From Pseudomonas oryzihabitans (GTDB taxonomy: Bacteria > Pseudomonadota > Gammaproteobacteria > Pseudomonadales > Pseudomonadaceae): DNA of 64,000 bases. Each line of letters starts with the position of its first letter. The first letter of the stretch is position 1. The notes beneath the pieces were generated by a model, which saw only the letters and a list, made by a program, of their open reading frames with translations, searched no databases and was not told the DNA's origin. The stretch spans positions 4,176,501 through 4,240,500 of the forward strand of contig NZ_CP013987.1 of the NCBI RefSeq assembly GCF_001518815.1. The letters are read 5' to 3'. The position numbers and the translations under genes were made by a program. This document shows positions 16,563-25,254 of this stretch, piece after piece.

Positions 16563-17468
16563 ATGTCCAGACTCCCTCGCCTCATCCTGTTCCGTTTCCT
16601 CCCCGCTTTCGTTCTGCTGGTGCTGATCGTCCTTACCTTCGTCTGGCACTGGAACGACCGGGCCCTGCTCTGGTGGCAGGAATACCGCACGCCGCCGGAA
16701 GTCCGGGCCCAGGCGGTCTGGCTGCCGGACTACCAGGCGGTGATCCAAGGCAAGGCACTGCCGGGCCTGGCCGAGGCCGAGACCTCCGACCTCACCTACG
16801 ATCCCCGCACCCGCACCCTCTTCGCCGTCACCGGCAATACGCCCTACCTGGTGCAACTGAGCCTGACCGGCGACATCCTCAGGCGCATCCCGATCCGCAA
16901 CGTCTCCAACCTGGAAGGGGTGACCGCCCTGCAGGACGGGCGCCTGGCCATCGTCGACGAGCGCCAGCGGCGCCTGTCGCTGTTCCAGCTGACGGACGAC
17001 ACCCAGGAGCTGGATGCCAATACCTTCGAACACCATGACCTGGGCTTTCCCGACGCCGGCAACAAGGGCTTCGAAGGCATCGCCTGGGATCCGCGTCACC
17101 AGCGGTTGATCCTCAGTAAGGAGCGCGACCCGGCCGCCCTCTTCACCCTGGCCAGCGACGGCCGCGGCGTTACCGGTACCCTCCAGCCCTTTCCCCTCAA
17201 GCAGTTGGTGATCGACTACTCCGCGGTGGCGGTCGATCCGCGCACCGGTCACCTGCTGGCCCTGTCCGATCAGTCCCACACGCTGGTGGAAATGACCGCG
17301 GAAGGTGCACCGGTCAGCTTCATCAGCTTGAGACGCGGCCTGCACGGCCTGGACGCCACCATGGAGCAGCCGGAGGGCGTGGCCCTCGACGAGGCCGGCA
17401 ATCTCTACCTGATTGGTGAACCCAATCTCTTCCACGTGTTTCACAAGGTGTCCAAAGCGGCGCAATGA
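16563..17468 (+). CDS. SdiA-regulated domain protein, copy 1
   Basis: A 301-residue protein with an N-terminal membrane anchor (about residues 9-30, FRFLPAFVLLVLIVLTF) and a periplasmic beta-propeller-like domain of the SdiA-regulated family. Repeats of the type SDLTYDPRTRTLFAV, EGIAWDPRHQRLIL and VAVDPRTGHLLALSDQS are spaced about 60-70 residues apart, as blades. Homologues are named after a Salmonella/E. coli gene controlled by the quorum regulator SdiA; the biochemical role is unknown. It is followed 70 bp later by a paralogue. Confidence 0.82.
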   Translation: MSRLPRLILFRFLPAFVLLVLIVLTFVWHWNDRALLWWQEYRTPPEVRAQAVWLPDYQAVIQGKALPGLAEAETSDLTYDPRTRTLFAVTGNTPYLVQLSLTGDILRRIPIRNVSNLEGVTALQDGRLAIVDERQRRLSLFQLTDDTQELDANTFEHHDLGFPDAGNKGFEGIAWDPRHQRLILSKERDPAALFTLASDGRGVTGTLQPFPLKQLVIDYSAVAVDPRTGHLLALSDQSHTLVEMTAEGAPVSFISLRRGLHGLDATMEQPEGVALDEAGNLYLIGEPNLFHVFHKVSKAAQ

Positions 17469-17538
17469 GCGCCTATTCAGCTTGAATTCAGGGTGGCGCC
17501 CTTAGGCTGCGCGGCATCACCGCCTCAGGACCCTGTCG

Positions 17539-18462
17539 ATGTTTCCGCTGTTCTCCCCTCGCACCCTGGCCGCCCTGCTGGGTGCCGCGCTGCTGCTGTG
17601 CCTGACCCTGGTGGCCCAGCAGCACCGGCTGTTCGAGCGGCTCTGGTTCAACGTCCAGAGCCAGCTCCAGGCCGAAAGCCGTCAGGCCCGCTCGCTGTGG
17701 CTGCCGAGCTATCGTGTCACCGTGGAAGCGCGGCCCATTGGCGAGGGCATCACCGACGTCTCGGCACTGAGCTTCGATCCGGATCGCCATACCCTGGTCA
17801 GCGTGACCAACAAGCCGGCGCGCTTTCTCGAACTGGACCTGGACGGCCGGCTGCTGCGCCAGGTGGATCTCAAGGGCTTCAGCGATCCGGAAGCCATCGA
17901 GTACATCAAGCCGGGTGTGTACATGATCAGCGAGGAGCGCCGCCAGCGCCTGGTGCGGGTACATATCGGCACCGACACCCGCGAGGTGGACATCGACGAT
18001 CGCCAGGTCAGTCACCCCTTCAGCCTGAGCGACGTGGAAAGCGACAACCGCGGCAACGAGGGCCTGGCCTACGACGCCGCCCGCGAGCGCTTTTTCGTCG
18101 CCAAGGAAAGCAATCCGGTACGCATCTACGAGATCGACGGCCTGGGCAGCGAGGCCTTCGAGGGCCTGCAGGCCTTGTCACTGCGCAGCGACCCCAAGCG
18201 TGACCGCCGGCTGTTCGTGCGCGATCTCTCCAGCCTGCAATTCGATCCTGGCACCGGCCACCTGCTGGCGCTCTCCGACCAGTCGCGGCTGGTACTGGAG
18301 CTGGACGACGACGGCAAGCCGATAAGCTCGCTGTCCCTGCTGCGCGGCCAGCACGGCCTGAGCCGCAGCGTGCCCCAGGCCGAGGGCGTGGCCATGGACG
18401 ATCAGGGCAGGCTGTACGTGGTCAGCGAGCCGAATCTGTTCTATCGCTTCGAGAAGCCATGA
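17539..18462 (+). CDS. SdiA-regulated domain protein, copy 2
   Basis: A 307-residue paralogue of the preceding gene with the same layout: an N-terminal hydrophobic helix (about residues 8-27) followed by a propeller-like periplasmic domain. Shared segments include ALSFDPDRHTLVSV, NEGLAYDAARERFFV, LLALSDQS and the C-terminal AEGVAMDDQGRLYVVSEPNLFY, which corresponds to PEGVALDEAGNLYLIGEPNLFH in copy 1. The two copies have diverged well beyond recent duplication. Function unknown. Confidence 0.82.
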   Translation: MFPLFSPRTLAALLGAALLLCLTLVAQQHRLFERLWFNVQSQLQAESRQARSLWLPSYRVTVEARPIGEGITDVSALSFDPDRHTLVSVTNKPARFLELDLDGRLLRQVDLKGFSDPEAIEYIKPGVYMISEERRQRLVRVHIGTDTREVDIDDRQVSHPFSLSDVESDNRGNEGLAYDAARERFFVAKESNPVRIYEIDGLGSEAFEGLQALSLRSDPKRDRRLFVRDLSSLQFDPGTGHLLALSDQSRLVLELDDDGKPISSLSLLRGQHGLSRSVPQAEGVAMDDQGRLYVVSEPNLFYRFEKP

Positions 18463-19020
18463 GGTAGAGGTTCATCGCGGCCATGCCGGTGCGCCGTAGC
18501 GACCGCTCCTACAGATCAGGAAACACCTGTAGAAGCGGCCCATGGCCGCGATCAATGCATAGCCTTCCCTCCCCAACCCTCTAGGTGGTCTCGCGCCTGT
18601 GGCTAGCGTGGCGACAAGGGATCGCGAATTTGCCTTTGGCGCTGGAAACGAACGCCCGCCCGGACAGCCCCCTCTCCCGGAGAGAGAGGGGGTGGCCCCG
18701 CGCTAGCGGATGGCGTGGCGACGATGAATCGCGAATCTGCCTTTGGCACTGGAAACGAAACGCCTGCTCGGAAAGCCCCCTCTCCCCTCGGGAGAGGGTT
18801 GGGGTGAGGGCACACCTAGCACGAACTGCCCTGTGGAAAAGGCTGCGCCGTTTTCTACGCTACGGCTTCGGCCATGGCGCCCTACCTGCCGGTAGGTTGG
18901 GTTGAGCGCAGCGAAGCCCAACAGGCTTTTGGCGACTCCCCCCTCACCCCGGCCCTCTCCCAGAGGGAGAGGGGGTGGTCCCGCGCGCCCTCATATCACC
19001 GCTGCCAACGACCGAATCCC
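18463..19020. repeat. Repeat-filled intergenic region including REP pair copy 4
   Basis: No gene is evident in this 558-bp gap. It holds a REP-type pair at about 18474-18552 with a degenerate left arm; two copies of a roughly 108-bp unit containing ATCGCGAATTTGCCTTTGGC near 18615 and ATCGCGAATCTGCCTTTGGC near 18727, each followed by CCCCCTCTCCC; a GGAAAAGGCTGCGCCGTTTTC dyad near 18836; a GTAGGTTGG...GAAGCCCAAC repeat at 18892-18922; and a further CCGGCCCTCTCCCAGAGGGA hairpin near 18950. Confidence 0.8.
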
Positions 19021-19545
19021 CTATTCCCCCTGCTCGAATAACTCCTCTAGATAGCGTCGCGCATTGGCCACATAGACCTGGGCGTTGGCCGCCAGCTGCG
19101 CCTGCTGGGCATCGCTCAGGGTGCGGACCACCTTGGCCGGCGAGCCAAGCACCAGGGAGCCGTCGGGGATCACCGCGTTCTCGGTTACCAGGGCATTAGC
19201 GCCCACCAGGCAGTTGCGCCCGATGCGCGCGCCGTTGAGCACCACGGCGTGGATGCCGATCAGGCTGCCGTCGCCGATCTCGCAGCCATGCAGCATGGCC
19301 TGGTGGCCGACGGTGACGCCACGCCCCAGGGTCAGCGGCGAGCCAGGATCGGTGTGCAACACGGCGCCGTCCTGCACATTGCTGTCCGGACCGATGTGGA
19401 TCAGCTCGTTGTCGCCGCGCAGCACCGCGCCGAACCAGACGCTGGCGCCTTCATCCAGGCGTACCTTGCCGATCACTGCGGCAGTGGGCGCGACCCAACT
19501 GTGCGGATGGGCGTCGACGCGGTGTTCTCCCAGGCGGTACTTCAT
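19021..19545 (-). CDS. Gamma-carbonic anhydrase family protein (left-handed beta-helix)
   Basis: A protein of 174 residues from the ATG at 19545. An alternative ATG at 19554 is too close to the only Shine-Dalgarno-like GAGG, which is correctly spaced for 19545. The sequence is a run of hexapeptide repeats (..[21 protein letters not shown]..), with the family metal-ligand histidines in AVLHTD and [13 protein letters not shown]. Members bind zinc or iron at trimer interfaces; many bacterial homologues (YrdA, PaaY type) have weak or undetected carbonic anhydrase activity, and some act as thioesterases. Divergent from the DASS transporter gene. Confidence 0.85.
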   Translation of the reverse strand: MKYRLGEHRVDAHPHSWVAPTAAVIGKVRLDEGASVWFGAVLRGDNELIHIGPDSNVQDGAVLHTDPGSPLTLGRGVTVGHQAMLHGCEIGDGSLIGIHAVVLNGARIGRNCLVGANALVTENAVIPDGSLVLGSPAKVVRTLSDAQQAQLAANAQVYVANARRYLEELFEQGE

Positions 19546-19874
19546 GGTGCTCATCCTCGTGTTGTTGTCATTGGCGGAAGGGCCGATTGTTCGCCGATGC
19601 GAGCTGCGGGTGCAATCGGTGCGCGATCAGCCCATCGGTTGTTGCAAGTCATTCTCGATAACGAAAGAATGCCTTCAGGGAACCTAAGACCGCAGGACTG
19701 CGACGAATGACCACGGCCAGAGCGCTGGGAAAGGGCGCTGCCCTTTGCAAAGCTTGCTGCCGCTGACGTCCCTGGCCCCTACCGGGCCAGCGTTGCCGCT
19801 GCACGCGGCGCCCTGTCGTCAGCCATCCCGGCCCAGGCCGGTTTCCCGAGACCACCGGAATCTGCGAGCGCCCG
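19546..19874. other. Intergenic region between divergent genes
   Basis: A 329-bp gap. The only structure I see is a small dyad, CATTCT (19648-19653) and AGAATG (19664-19669), with a 10-base spacer, which could be a regulator site. No convincing promoter boxes or RNA gene recognised. Confidence 0.3.
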
Positions 19875-21326
19875 ATGCGTACCACCTGGAAATTCCTGTT
19901 GCCCCTCGCCGTCACCGGACTGCTGGCGCTGCTGCCTGCCCCCGCCGGCCTGCCCAGCCATGCCTGGCTGTACTTCGCCCTCTTCGCCGGGGTGGTGGTG
20001 GGGCTGATCCTCGAACCCCTGCCCGGGGCGGTGATCGGTCTGATCGGCGTGGCCCTGGCGGCCTTGCTGGCGCCCTGGGTGCTGTTCAGCCCGGCGCAAC
20101 TGGCGACACCGGGCTTCCGCGCGCCCCAGGAGGCGCTGAAATGGGGCCTGGCGGGCTTTTCCAACAACACCGTCTGGCTGATCTTCAGCGCCTTCATGTT
20201 CGCCCTGGGCTACGAAAAGACCGGTCTCGGCCGACGGATCGCCCTCCTGCTGGTCAAGGCCATGGGCCGCCGGACCCTGACCCTGGGCTACGCGGTGATG
20301 CTGGCGGACCTGGCCCTGGCGCCCTTCACGCCGTCCAACACCGCGCGCAGTGGTGGCACCGTCTACCCGGTGATTCGCAACCTGCCGCTGCTCTACGATT
20401 CCAAGCCCAACGACCCCAGCGCCCGGCGCATCGGCTCCTATCTGATGTGGGTGGCGATCTCCTCCACCTGCGTCACCAGCACCCTCTTCCTCACCGCCCT
20501 GGCGCCCAACCTGCTGGCCGCCGCCCTGATCGAGAAGACCGCCCAGGTGCACATCAGCTGGGGCCAGTGGTTCATCGCCGCCGCGCCCATGGGCATCCTG
20601 CTGCTGGCCGTGCTGCCGCTGCTGGCCTACTGGCTGTATCCGCCGGAGATCAAACGCAACGACCAGGTACCGCTCTGGGCAGCCAGGGAACTGGCCGAAC
20701 TCGGCCCGCTGACACGCAACGAGAAGCTGCTGCTGGCCCTGGTGATCGGCGCCCTGGCGCTATGGATCTTCGGTGCCGCCTGGGCCGATCCGGCACTGGT
20801 GGGCATCCTGGTCATCGTGCTGATGCTGCTGCTGAAAGTCATCAACTGGAACGATGCCCTGGGCAACAAGGCCGCCTGGAACACCTTCGCCTGGTTCGCC
20901 ACCCTGGTGGCCCTGGCCGACGGCCTGACCCGGGTCGGCTTCGTCGCCTGGTTCGGCCAATGGGTCGCCGGCCACCTAGGCGGCTTCCACGCCGGCACTG
21001 CCATGGTGGCGCTGGTGGCGGTCTTCTATCTCGCCCACTACCTGTTCGCCAGCTCCACTGCCCACACCACCGCCCTGCTCCCCGTGATGCTGGCCGCCGG
21101 CATGGGCATCCCCGGCATCGACCTGCCGGTATTCGCCCTGCTGCTGGGCACCTCGCTGGGGCTGATGGGGATCATCACGCCCTATGGCACTGGACCGAGC
21201 CCGGTGTACTACGGCAGCGGCTACCTGCCCAGCGCGGACTACTGGCGACTGGGGACCATTTTCGGCGCGCTGTTCCTGCTGGTGCTGCTGGGGATCGGGG
21301 TGCCGTGGATCATGATGGTGGTGTGA
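19875..21326 (+). CDS. DASS-family anion:sodium symporter (SLC13-type dicarboxylate transporter)
   Basis: A 483-residue polytopic inner-membrane protein with about 12 hydrophobic segments. It carries the two SNT-like substrate/sodium-binding motifs of the divalent anion:Na+ symporter family: PSNTARSGGTVYPV near residue 155 and the C-terminal SSTAHTTALLPVM near residue 394. It is most like the CitT/2-oxoglutarate-malate translocator branch, so citrate, tartrate or C4-dicarboxylates are plausible substrates. No catabolic genes adjoin it, so the substrate is open. It is followed by a long repeat region. Confidence 0.88.
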   Translation: MRTTWKFLLPLAVTGLLALLPAPAGLPSHAWLYFALFAGVVVGLILEPLPGAVIGLIGVALAALLAPWVLFSPAQLATPGFRAPQEALKWGLAGFSNNTVWLIFSAFMFALGYEKTGLGRRIALLLVKAMGRRTLTLGYAVMLADLALAPFTPSNTARSGGTVYPVIRNLPLLYDSKPNDPSARRIGSYLMWVAISSTCVTSTLFLTALAPNLLAAALIEKTAQVHISWGQWFIAAAPMGILLLAVLPLLAYWLYPPEIKRNDQVPLWAARELAELGPLTRNEKLLLALVIGALALWIFGAAWADPALVGILVIVLMLLLKVINWNDALGNKAAWNTFAWFATLVALADGLTRVGFVAWFGQWVAGHLGGFHAGTAMVALVAVFYLAHYLFASSTAHTTALLPVMLAAGMGIPGIDLPVFALLLGTSLGLMGIITPYGTGPSPVYYGSGYLPSADYWRLGTIFGALFLLVLLGIGVPWIMMVV

Positions 21327-21384
21327 GGGGTAGTTGGGCGTTCGATGCCCAATGCCTGGGTCGTGGCGATCCGGGCGGATCGGC

Positions 21385-21465
21385 GTAGGTTGGTTTGGGT
21401 TGGGTTTGGTTGGGCTGGTTGGGTTGGGTTGGGTTGGGTTGGGTTGAGCGATAGCGAAGCCCAAC
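21385..21465. repeat. GTAGGTTGG repeat with an internal GGGTT expansion
   Basis: This copy of the 33-bp GTAGGTTGG...GAAGCCCAAC repeat is lengthened by an irregular run of GTTTG/GGTTG units at 21390-21446, ending in five uninterrupted GGGTT units. The run of GGG triplets separated by TT can form a G-quadruplex on the + strand. It forms the left flank of element A. Confidence 0.8.
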
Positions 21466-21478
21466 GGATTAGGGTTAT

Positions 21479-22148
21479 GGGTGCCCTAGCTGTTTATCGA
21501 GTGCTCTGATGGCTTTTGTTTCGCCCACCCGGGCGAGTTACTTTTTTCAATCGCGAAAAAAGTAACCAAAAACGCTTGCCCCACGTTTCGGCCCTCCGCT
21601 GCGCTCCGGGTCCCCTCGTTCCGGCGCCGCTCCGGGGGTTCGGCACGAAGGGGCCTCCTGCCCCTCGCGCCTTGCTCAGCGTCCTGCCTCGCATACCCCC
21701 TCCGCGACACCTGCACTCGGCCTCACTGACGGGGCGGGGCGCAAGCCTGGGAATTCGGAGTTCAGAGGTCGTAGCGTGGAAAACCGCGCAGCGTCTTCCA
21801 CTGGCGCGTAATGCCGATCCCTGTGGACAAGGCTTCGCCGTTGTTCAGGTTACGGGTTATTCAACCAACACTTTCAGGCTGGCGAATCGCCCCGTTCAGG
21901 AGGGCGAACGCCAGTGTCGTGGAGTGGGGCGAGCCGCATGGATGCGGCGAGAGGCCCAGTGGGCCATGGACGGCCCATCTGGACCGACCCCGGAACGGCG
22001 CTGGCGTGAGCGGACCTGGAGCGAAGTGGAAGGCCGGATGGTCGGGGCAAGCGTTTTTGCTTACTTTTTTCGCGACTGAAAAAAGTGAGTCGCCCGGGTG
22101 GGCGAAACAAGAGCCACAAGCAGACCACGATAAACAGCCAGGGCACCA
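21479..22148. repeat. Repeat element A: about 670 bp with long terminal inverted repeats
   Basis: The ends match each other inverted over roughly 85-100 bases with indels. Each begins GGTGCCCT.GCTG.TTATCG and continues to TGTTTCGCCCACCCGGGCGA and CGCTTGCCCC. Inside each terminal repeat is a hairpin: at the left, TTACTTTTTTC (21538-21548) pairs with GAAAAAAGTAA (21555-21565). The interior has one GC-rich arm on each side and a central GTAGCGTGGAAA-type repeat near 21772. The whole is present again, inverted, at 54191-54865. Open frames crossing it (for example 21516-22079) look like chance frames. No transposase is present. Confidence 0.8.
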
Positions 22149-22181
22149 TTAAGCCAAGGCACTTCGACCGACCTTCGCGAT

Positions 22182-22274
22182 GTTGGGCTTCGCTACGCTC
22201 AGCACCAACCTACGAATGCCGATGTTTGGGATGACCAGGCACCGTTGGGCTTCGCTGCGCTCAACCCAACCTAC
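22182..22274. repeat. Two GTTGGGCTTCGC...CCAACCTAC repeats
   Basis: Two copies of the 33-bp imperfect palindrome lie at 22182-22213 and 22244-22274, in the orientation opposite to the copy at 21385. Element A is therefore bracketed by inverted copies of this repeat. Confidence 0.8.
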
Positions 22275-22325
22275 CGAACCCAATCTACACCCCTCCCCAA
22301 AATTTCCCCGCCCACCCGACCTTTT

Positions 22326-22341
22326 GCTTAGGGACCTAAGC
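22326..22341. promoter_or_regulatory. Palindrome GCTTAGGGACCTAAGC, candidate operator
   Basis: Perfect 7-base arms separated by GA, lying 61 bp before the ATG of the acyl-CoA hydrolase/transferase gene. Placement suits a regulator site; no regulator is identified. Confidence 0.35.
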
Positions 22342-22402
22342 ATCCCTTCGGCGTAGAATCCACATTCTTAGTGTGCTTTCGATAATGCCCGCAGAGGTCG
22401 TC

Positions 22403-23938
22403 ATGTCCCACCGTATTCGCCATCCCGGTTTCGCCGCCAAGCGCCAGAGCGCCGAGCAGGCCGCTCAGTTCATCCGTCACGGCATGACCGTGGGCATGAG
22501 CGGTTTCACCGGGGCCGGTTATCCCAAGGCCGTGCCCGGCGCCCTGGCCCAGCGCATCACTGCCAGCCATGGCGCCGGCGAGCCGTTTCGTATCAAGGTG
22601 CTGACCGGTGCCTCCACCGCTCCGGAACTGGATGGCGCCCTGGCGCGAGTCGATGGTATCGAGCTGCGGGTGCCCTTCCAGTCGGATCCCGAGCTGCGTA
22701 GCCGCATCAACGCCGGCGGCCTGGACTACATGGACATCCACCTGGGCCAACTGGCGGAAAAGGTGCGCTACGGTTTCTTCGGCAAGATCGACGTGGCGGT
22801 GGTGGAGATCGCGGCGATCCGCGAAGATGGCCTGTTGGTACCGTCCTCTTCGGTCGGCAACAACAAGACCTGGCTGGACATGGCCGATGCGGTGATCCTC
22901 GAGGTCAATCGCTGGCAGCCCGATGCCCTGGACGGCATGCACGACATCTACACCGACGGCGCCCTGCCGCCCCACCGCACGCCCATTCCGCTCGCCCATC
23001 CCAGTGACCGCATCGGCTCGCCTTACCTGGAGGTACCGCTGGACAAGGTGGTGGCCGTGGTGGAGACCGATGCCCCCGATCGCAACAGCCCCTTCAAGGC
23101 ACCCGACGCCGCCTCCCAGGCCATCGCCGCGCACCTGCTGGACTTCCTCAGATTCGAGGTACGCCAGGGGCGCATCCCGGCCAATCTGCTGCCCATCCAG
23201 TCGGGCGTCGGTAACATCGCCAACGCCTTCATGCAGGGCCTGGCCGAGAGCGAATTCCAGGGGCTGACCGCCTTCACCGAGGTGATCCAGGACGGCATGC
23301 TGGAGCTGCTCATCAGCGGCAAGATGGAGCTGGCCTCGGCGACGTCCTTCTCCCTGAGCCCGGCGGGCATCGAGCGTTTCCTCGAACACGCCGAGTCCTT
23401 GCGCCAGCGCATCATCCTGCGCCAGCAGGGGGTGAGCAATCATCCGGAACTGGTGCGCCGCCTGGGCTGCATCGCCCTGAACGGCATGCTCGAAGCCGAC
23501 CTCTATGGCAACGTCAATTCCACCCACCAGATGGGTACCGGGATGATGAACGGCATCGGCGGCTCCGGGGATTTCGCCCGCAATGCCTACCTGTCGGTCT
23601 TCATGGCGCCAAGCACGGCCAAGAACGGCCTGATCTCGACCCTGGTGCCCATGGTCAGCCACGTCGACCACACCGAACACGATGTCTCGGTGATCGTCAC
23701 CGACCAGGGCCTGGCCGATCTGCGCATGCTCAGTCCCAAGCAGCGTGCCCGAGCCATCCTCGAGCACTGCGTGCATCCGAGTTTCCGCCCGGCGCTGGAG
23801 GATTACTTCGAGCGCGCCCTGGCCGGCAGCCATGGCAAGCACACTCCGCACCTCCTTCCCGAGGCCCTGGCCTGGCACGAACGCTACCTGGTCACCGGCA
23901 GCATGCTCGGTCCCGCCGCCCAGGAAGCCCACGACTGA
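22403..23938 (+). CDS. Acetyl-CoA hydrolase/transferase family (succinate:acetate CoA-transferase type)
   Basis: A 511-residue protein of the Ach1/Cat1 family. The ATG at 22403 gives MSHRIRHPGFAAKRQSAEQA; upstream in-frame GTG/ATG codons at 22373 and 22385 lack a better ribosome-binding site. Family features are the glycine-rich VGMSGFTGAGYPKAVP near residue 30 and the C-terminal catalytic region with NAFMQGLAESEFQGLTAFTEVIQDGM, where the Glu in FTEVIQDG is the CoA-accepting residue. These enzymes move CoA between succinyl-CoA, acetate or propionate. It is monocistronic with a strong terminator. Confidence 0.88.
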   Translation: MSHRIRHPGFAAKRQSAEQAAQFIRHGMTVGMSGFTGAGYPKAVPGALAQRITASHGAGEPFRIKVLTGASTAPELDGALARVDGIELRVPFQSDPELRSRINAGGLDYMDIHLGQLAEKVRYGFFGKIDVAVVEIAAIREDGLLVPSSSVGNNKTWLDMADAVILEVNRWQPDALDGMHDIYTDGALPPHRTPIPLAHPSDRIGSPYLEVPLDKVVAVVETDAPDRNSPFKAPDAASQAIAAHLLDFLRFEVRQGRIPANLLPIQSGVGNIANAFMQGLAESEFQGLTAFTEVIQDGMLELLISGKMELASATSFSLSPAGIERFLEHAESLRQRIILRQQGVSNHPELVRRLGCIALNGMLEADLYGNVNSTHQMGTGMMNGIGGSGDFARNAYLSVFMAPSTAKNGLISTLVPMVSHVDHTEHDVSVIVTDQGLADLRMLSPKQRARAILEHCVHPSFRPALEDYFERALAGSHGKHTPHLLPEALAWHERYLVTGSMLGPAAQEAHD

Positions 23939-23944
23939 AGGCAA

Positions 23945-23973
23945 GGCGCCCGAGGCCACTCGGGCGCCCTTTC
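23945..23973 (+). terminator. Terminator hairpin after the CoA-transferase gene
   Basis: GGCGCCCGAG (23945-23954) pairs perfectly with CTCGGGCGCC (23959-23968) across a 4-base loop, followed by a short CTTTC. The stem is strong but the U-tract weak. Confidence 0.65.
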
Positions 23974-24178
23974 GGCCTCCTATCCCTGCCGTCCGTCGCC
24001 CATATGCAACTAATTGTGACTTTTTGCCAGCGCGCTGTGTAAAAAGCTGCCTTGTCGGATTCCCAGCCGACATCCCGGGTGATAAAAGACGTGAAATCTC
24101 TGAGCAATGTCCTTGATCTGCAAGGTGCATTGCCGTTCGCGGTTGTTCTAACCCCGCCCCCCTTTGAGAGCTGCCACC

Positions 24179-25090
24179 GTGAAGATCTGTCATCAACTTG
24201 CCGGCTTGCTGCTGGCTGGCTTGGTCGGGCTGAGTCCGGCCGTCCTGGCCCAGACCCCACCCAAGGTCAAGGCCGCGGCTGCCGCCACCGCCCAGCGCCT
24301 GGCCTCGAACCACGCTCTGGTCGTCGACCTCAAGACCAACCAGGTACTCTTTTCCCAGAATCCCGATCAGGTCGCCCCCATCGCGTCGGTGACCAAGCTG
24401 ATGACCGCCATGGTGGTGCTCGATGCCAAGCTGCCGCTGGAGCAGACCATCGACATCGACATCAGCGAGAACCCGGCCATGCGCGGCATCTTCTCGCGGG
24501 TGCGCCTGGGCAGCCAGCTGACCCGTCGCGACATGCTGCAACTGGCGCTGATGTCCTCGGAAAACCGTGCCGCCACCAGCCTCGCCCACCACTATCCGGG
24601 TGGTCAGCGCGCCTTCGTCGCCGCCATGAATGCCAAGGCCCGTGCCCTGGGCATGAAGAATACCCGCTACGCCGAGCCCACCGGCCTGTCGCCGCTCAAC
24701 GTCTCCACCGCCCGCGACCTGGTCACCCTGCTCAAGGCCACCGAGCGCTACCCCCTGCTCGGTCAGCTCAGCACCACCCCGGAAAAGATCCAGGCCTTCC
24801 ACAATCCCAACTATGTGCTGGGCTTTCGCAACACCAACCACCTGGTCTACAACGCCGACTGGAGCGTGCAGCTGACCAAGACCGGCTACACCGACAAGGC
24901 GGGTCACTGCCTGGTGATGCGCACCGTGATGGCCGGTCGTCCGGTGGCCTTCGTGGTGATGGACGCCTTTGGCAAGTTCACCCACATGGCCGACGCCACC
25001 CGCGTCCGTCGCTGGCTGGAAAGTGGCGAGCTGACGCCCCTGCCGGGCGCGCCCAAGGGCGCACGCAGCACGGTACTGGCGCGCAAGTAA
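24179..25090 (+). CDS. pbpG: D-alanyl-D-alanine endopeptidase (penicillin-binding protein 7)
   Basis: A 303-residue periplasmic serine peptidase of the S11 family. The preferred start is the GTG at 24179 ([18 protein letters not shown]); an in-frame TTG at 24164 is possible. The signal peptide ends near ..VLAQ. The PBP motifs are all present: SxxK as SVTKLM, SxN as SSENRAA, and KTG as KTGYTDKAG. The enzyme trims peptide cross-links in peptidoglycan and is related to PBP7 of E. coli by length and motif spacing. A terminator follows, so it is probably transcribed alone. Confidence 0.92.
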   Translation: MKICHQLAGLLLAGLVGLSPAVLAQTPPKVKAAAAATAQRLASNHALVVDLKTNQVLFSQNPDQVAPIASVTKLMTAMVVLDAKLPLEQTIDIDISENPAMRGIFSRVRLGSQLTRRDMLQLALMSSENRAATSLAHHYPGGQRAFVAAMNAKARALGMKNTRYAEPTGLSPLNVSTARDLVTLLKATERYPLLGQLSTTPEKIQAFHNPNYVLGFRNTNHLVYNADWSVQLTKTGYTDKAGHCLVMRTVMAGRPVAFVVMDAFGKFTHMADATRVRRWLESGELTPLPGAPKGARSTVLARK

Positions 25091-25112
25091 CGCCCGCCCA
25101 GGAAAGGCCCGA

Positions 25113-25138
25113 AGCCGCGTCCCCGACGCGGCTTTTTC
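25113..25138 (+). terminator. Rho-independent terminator after pbpG
   Basis: AGCCGCGT (25113-25120) pairs with ACGCGGCT (25126-25133) across a 5-base loop, followed by five T residues. It lies 22 bp beyond the stop. Confidence 0.88.
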
Positions 25139-25254
25139 ATGCCTGGCGTCCAGGCGGCTGGCGTGATCGGCAGTGGCCAGCAATAGTTAGCTGAAGCGCT
25201 GGAGATTGCCGTACCGGCACGCCCTGCCCGTCCGCACTCGAAGAGGTGTTTCCG

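Noticed and set aside
19021-19554. Start of the gamma-carbonic anhydrase homologue at 19554
   Set aside because: The only purine-rich ribosome-binding site directly abuts that ATG, but is well spaced for the ATG at 19545.
21538-21565. Rho-independent terminator for the DASS transporter
   Set aside because: The TTACTTTTTTC/GAAAAAAGTAA hairpin is A/T-only in its stem, occurs in all terminal repeats of elements A and B, and lies over 200 bp from the gene, so it belongs to the element.
21516-22079. A 187-codon frame in element A as a real gene
   Set aside because: It spans the terminal hairpins and central repeat, is Arg/Pro-rich, has no domain, and starts within the inverted repeat. Retained only as a low-interest observation.
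22328-25183. A 951-codon open frame on the - strand
   Set aside because: It lies wholly antisense to the CoA-transferase and pbpG genes, crosses the intergenic terminator, and has the His/Gly/Gln-rich composition typical of frames opposite GC-rich genes.
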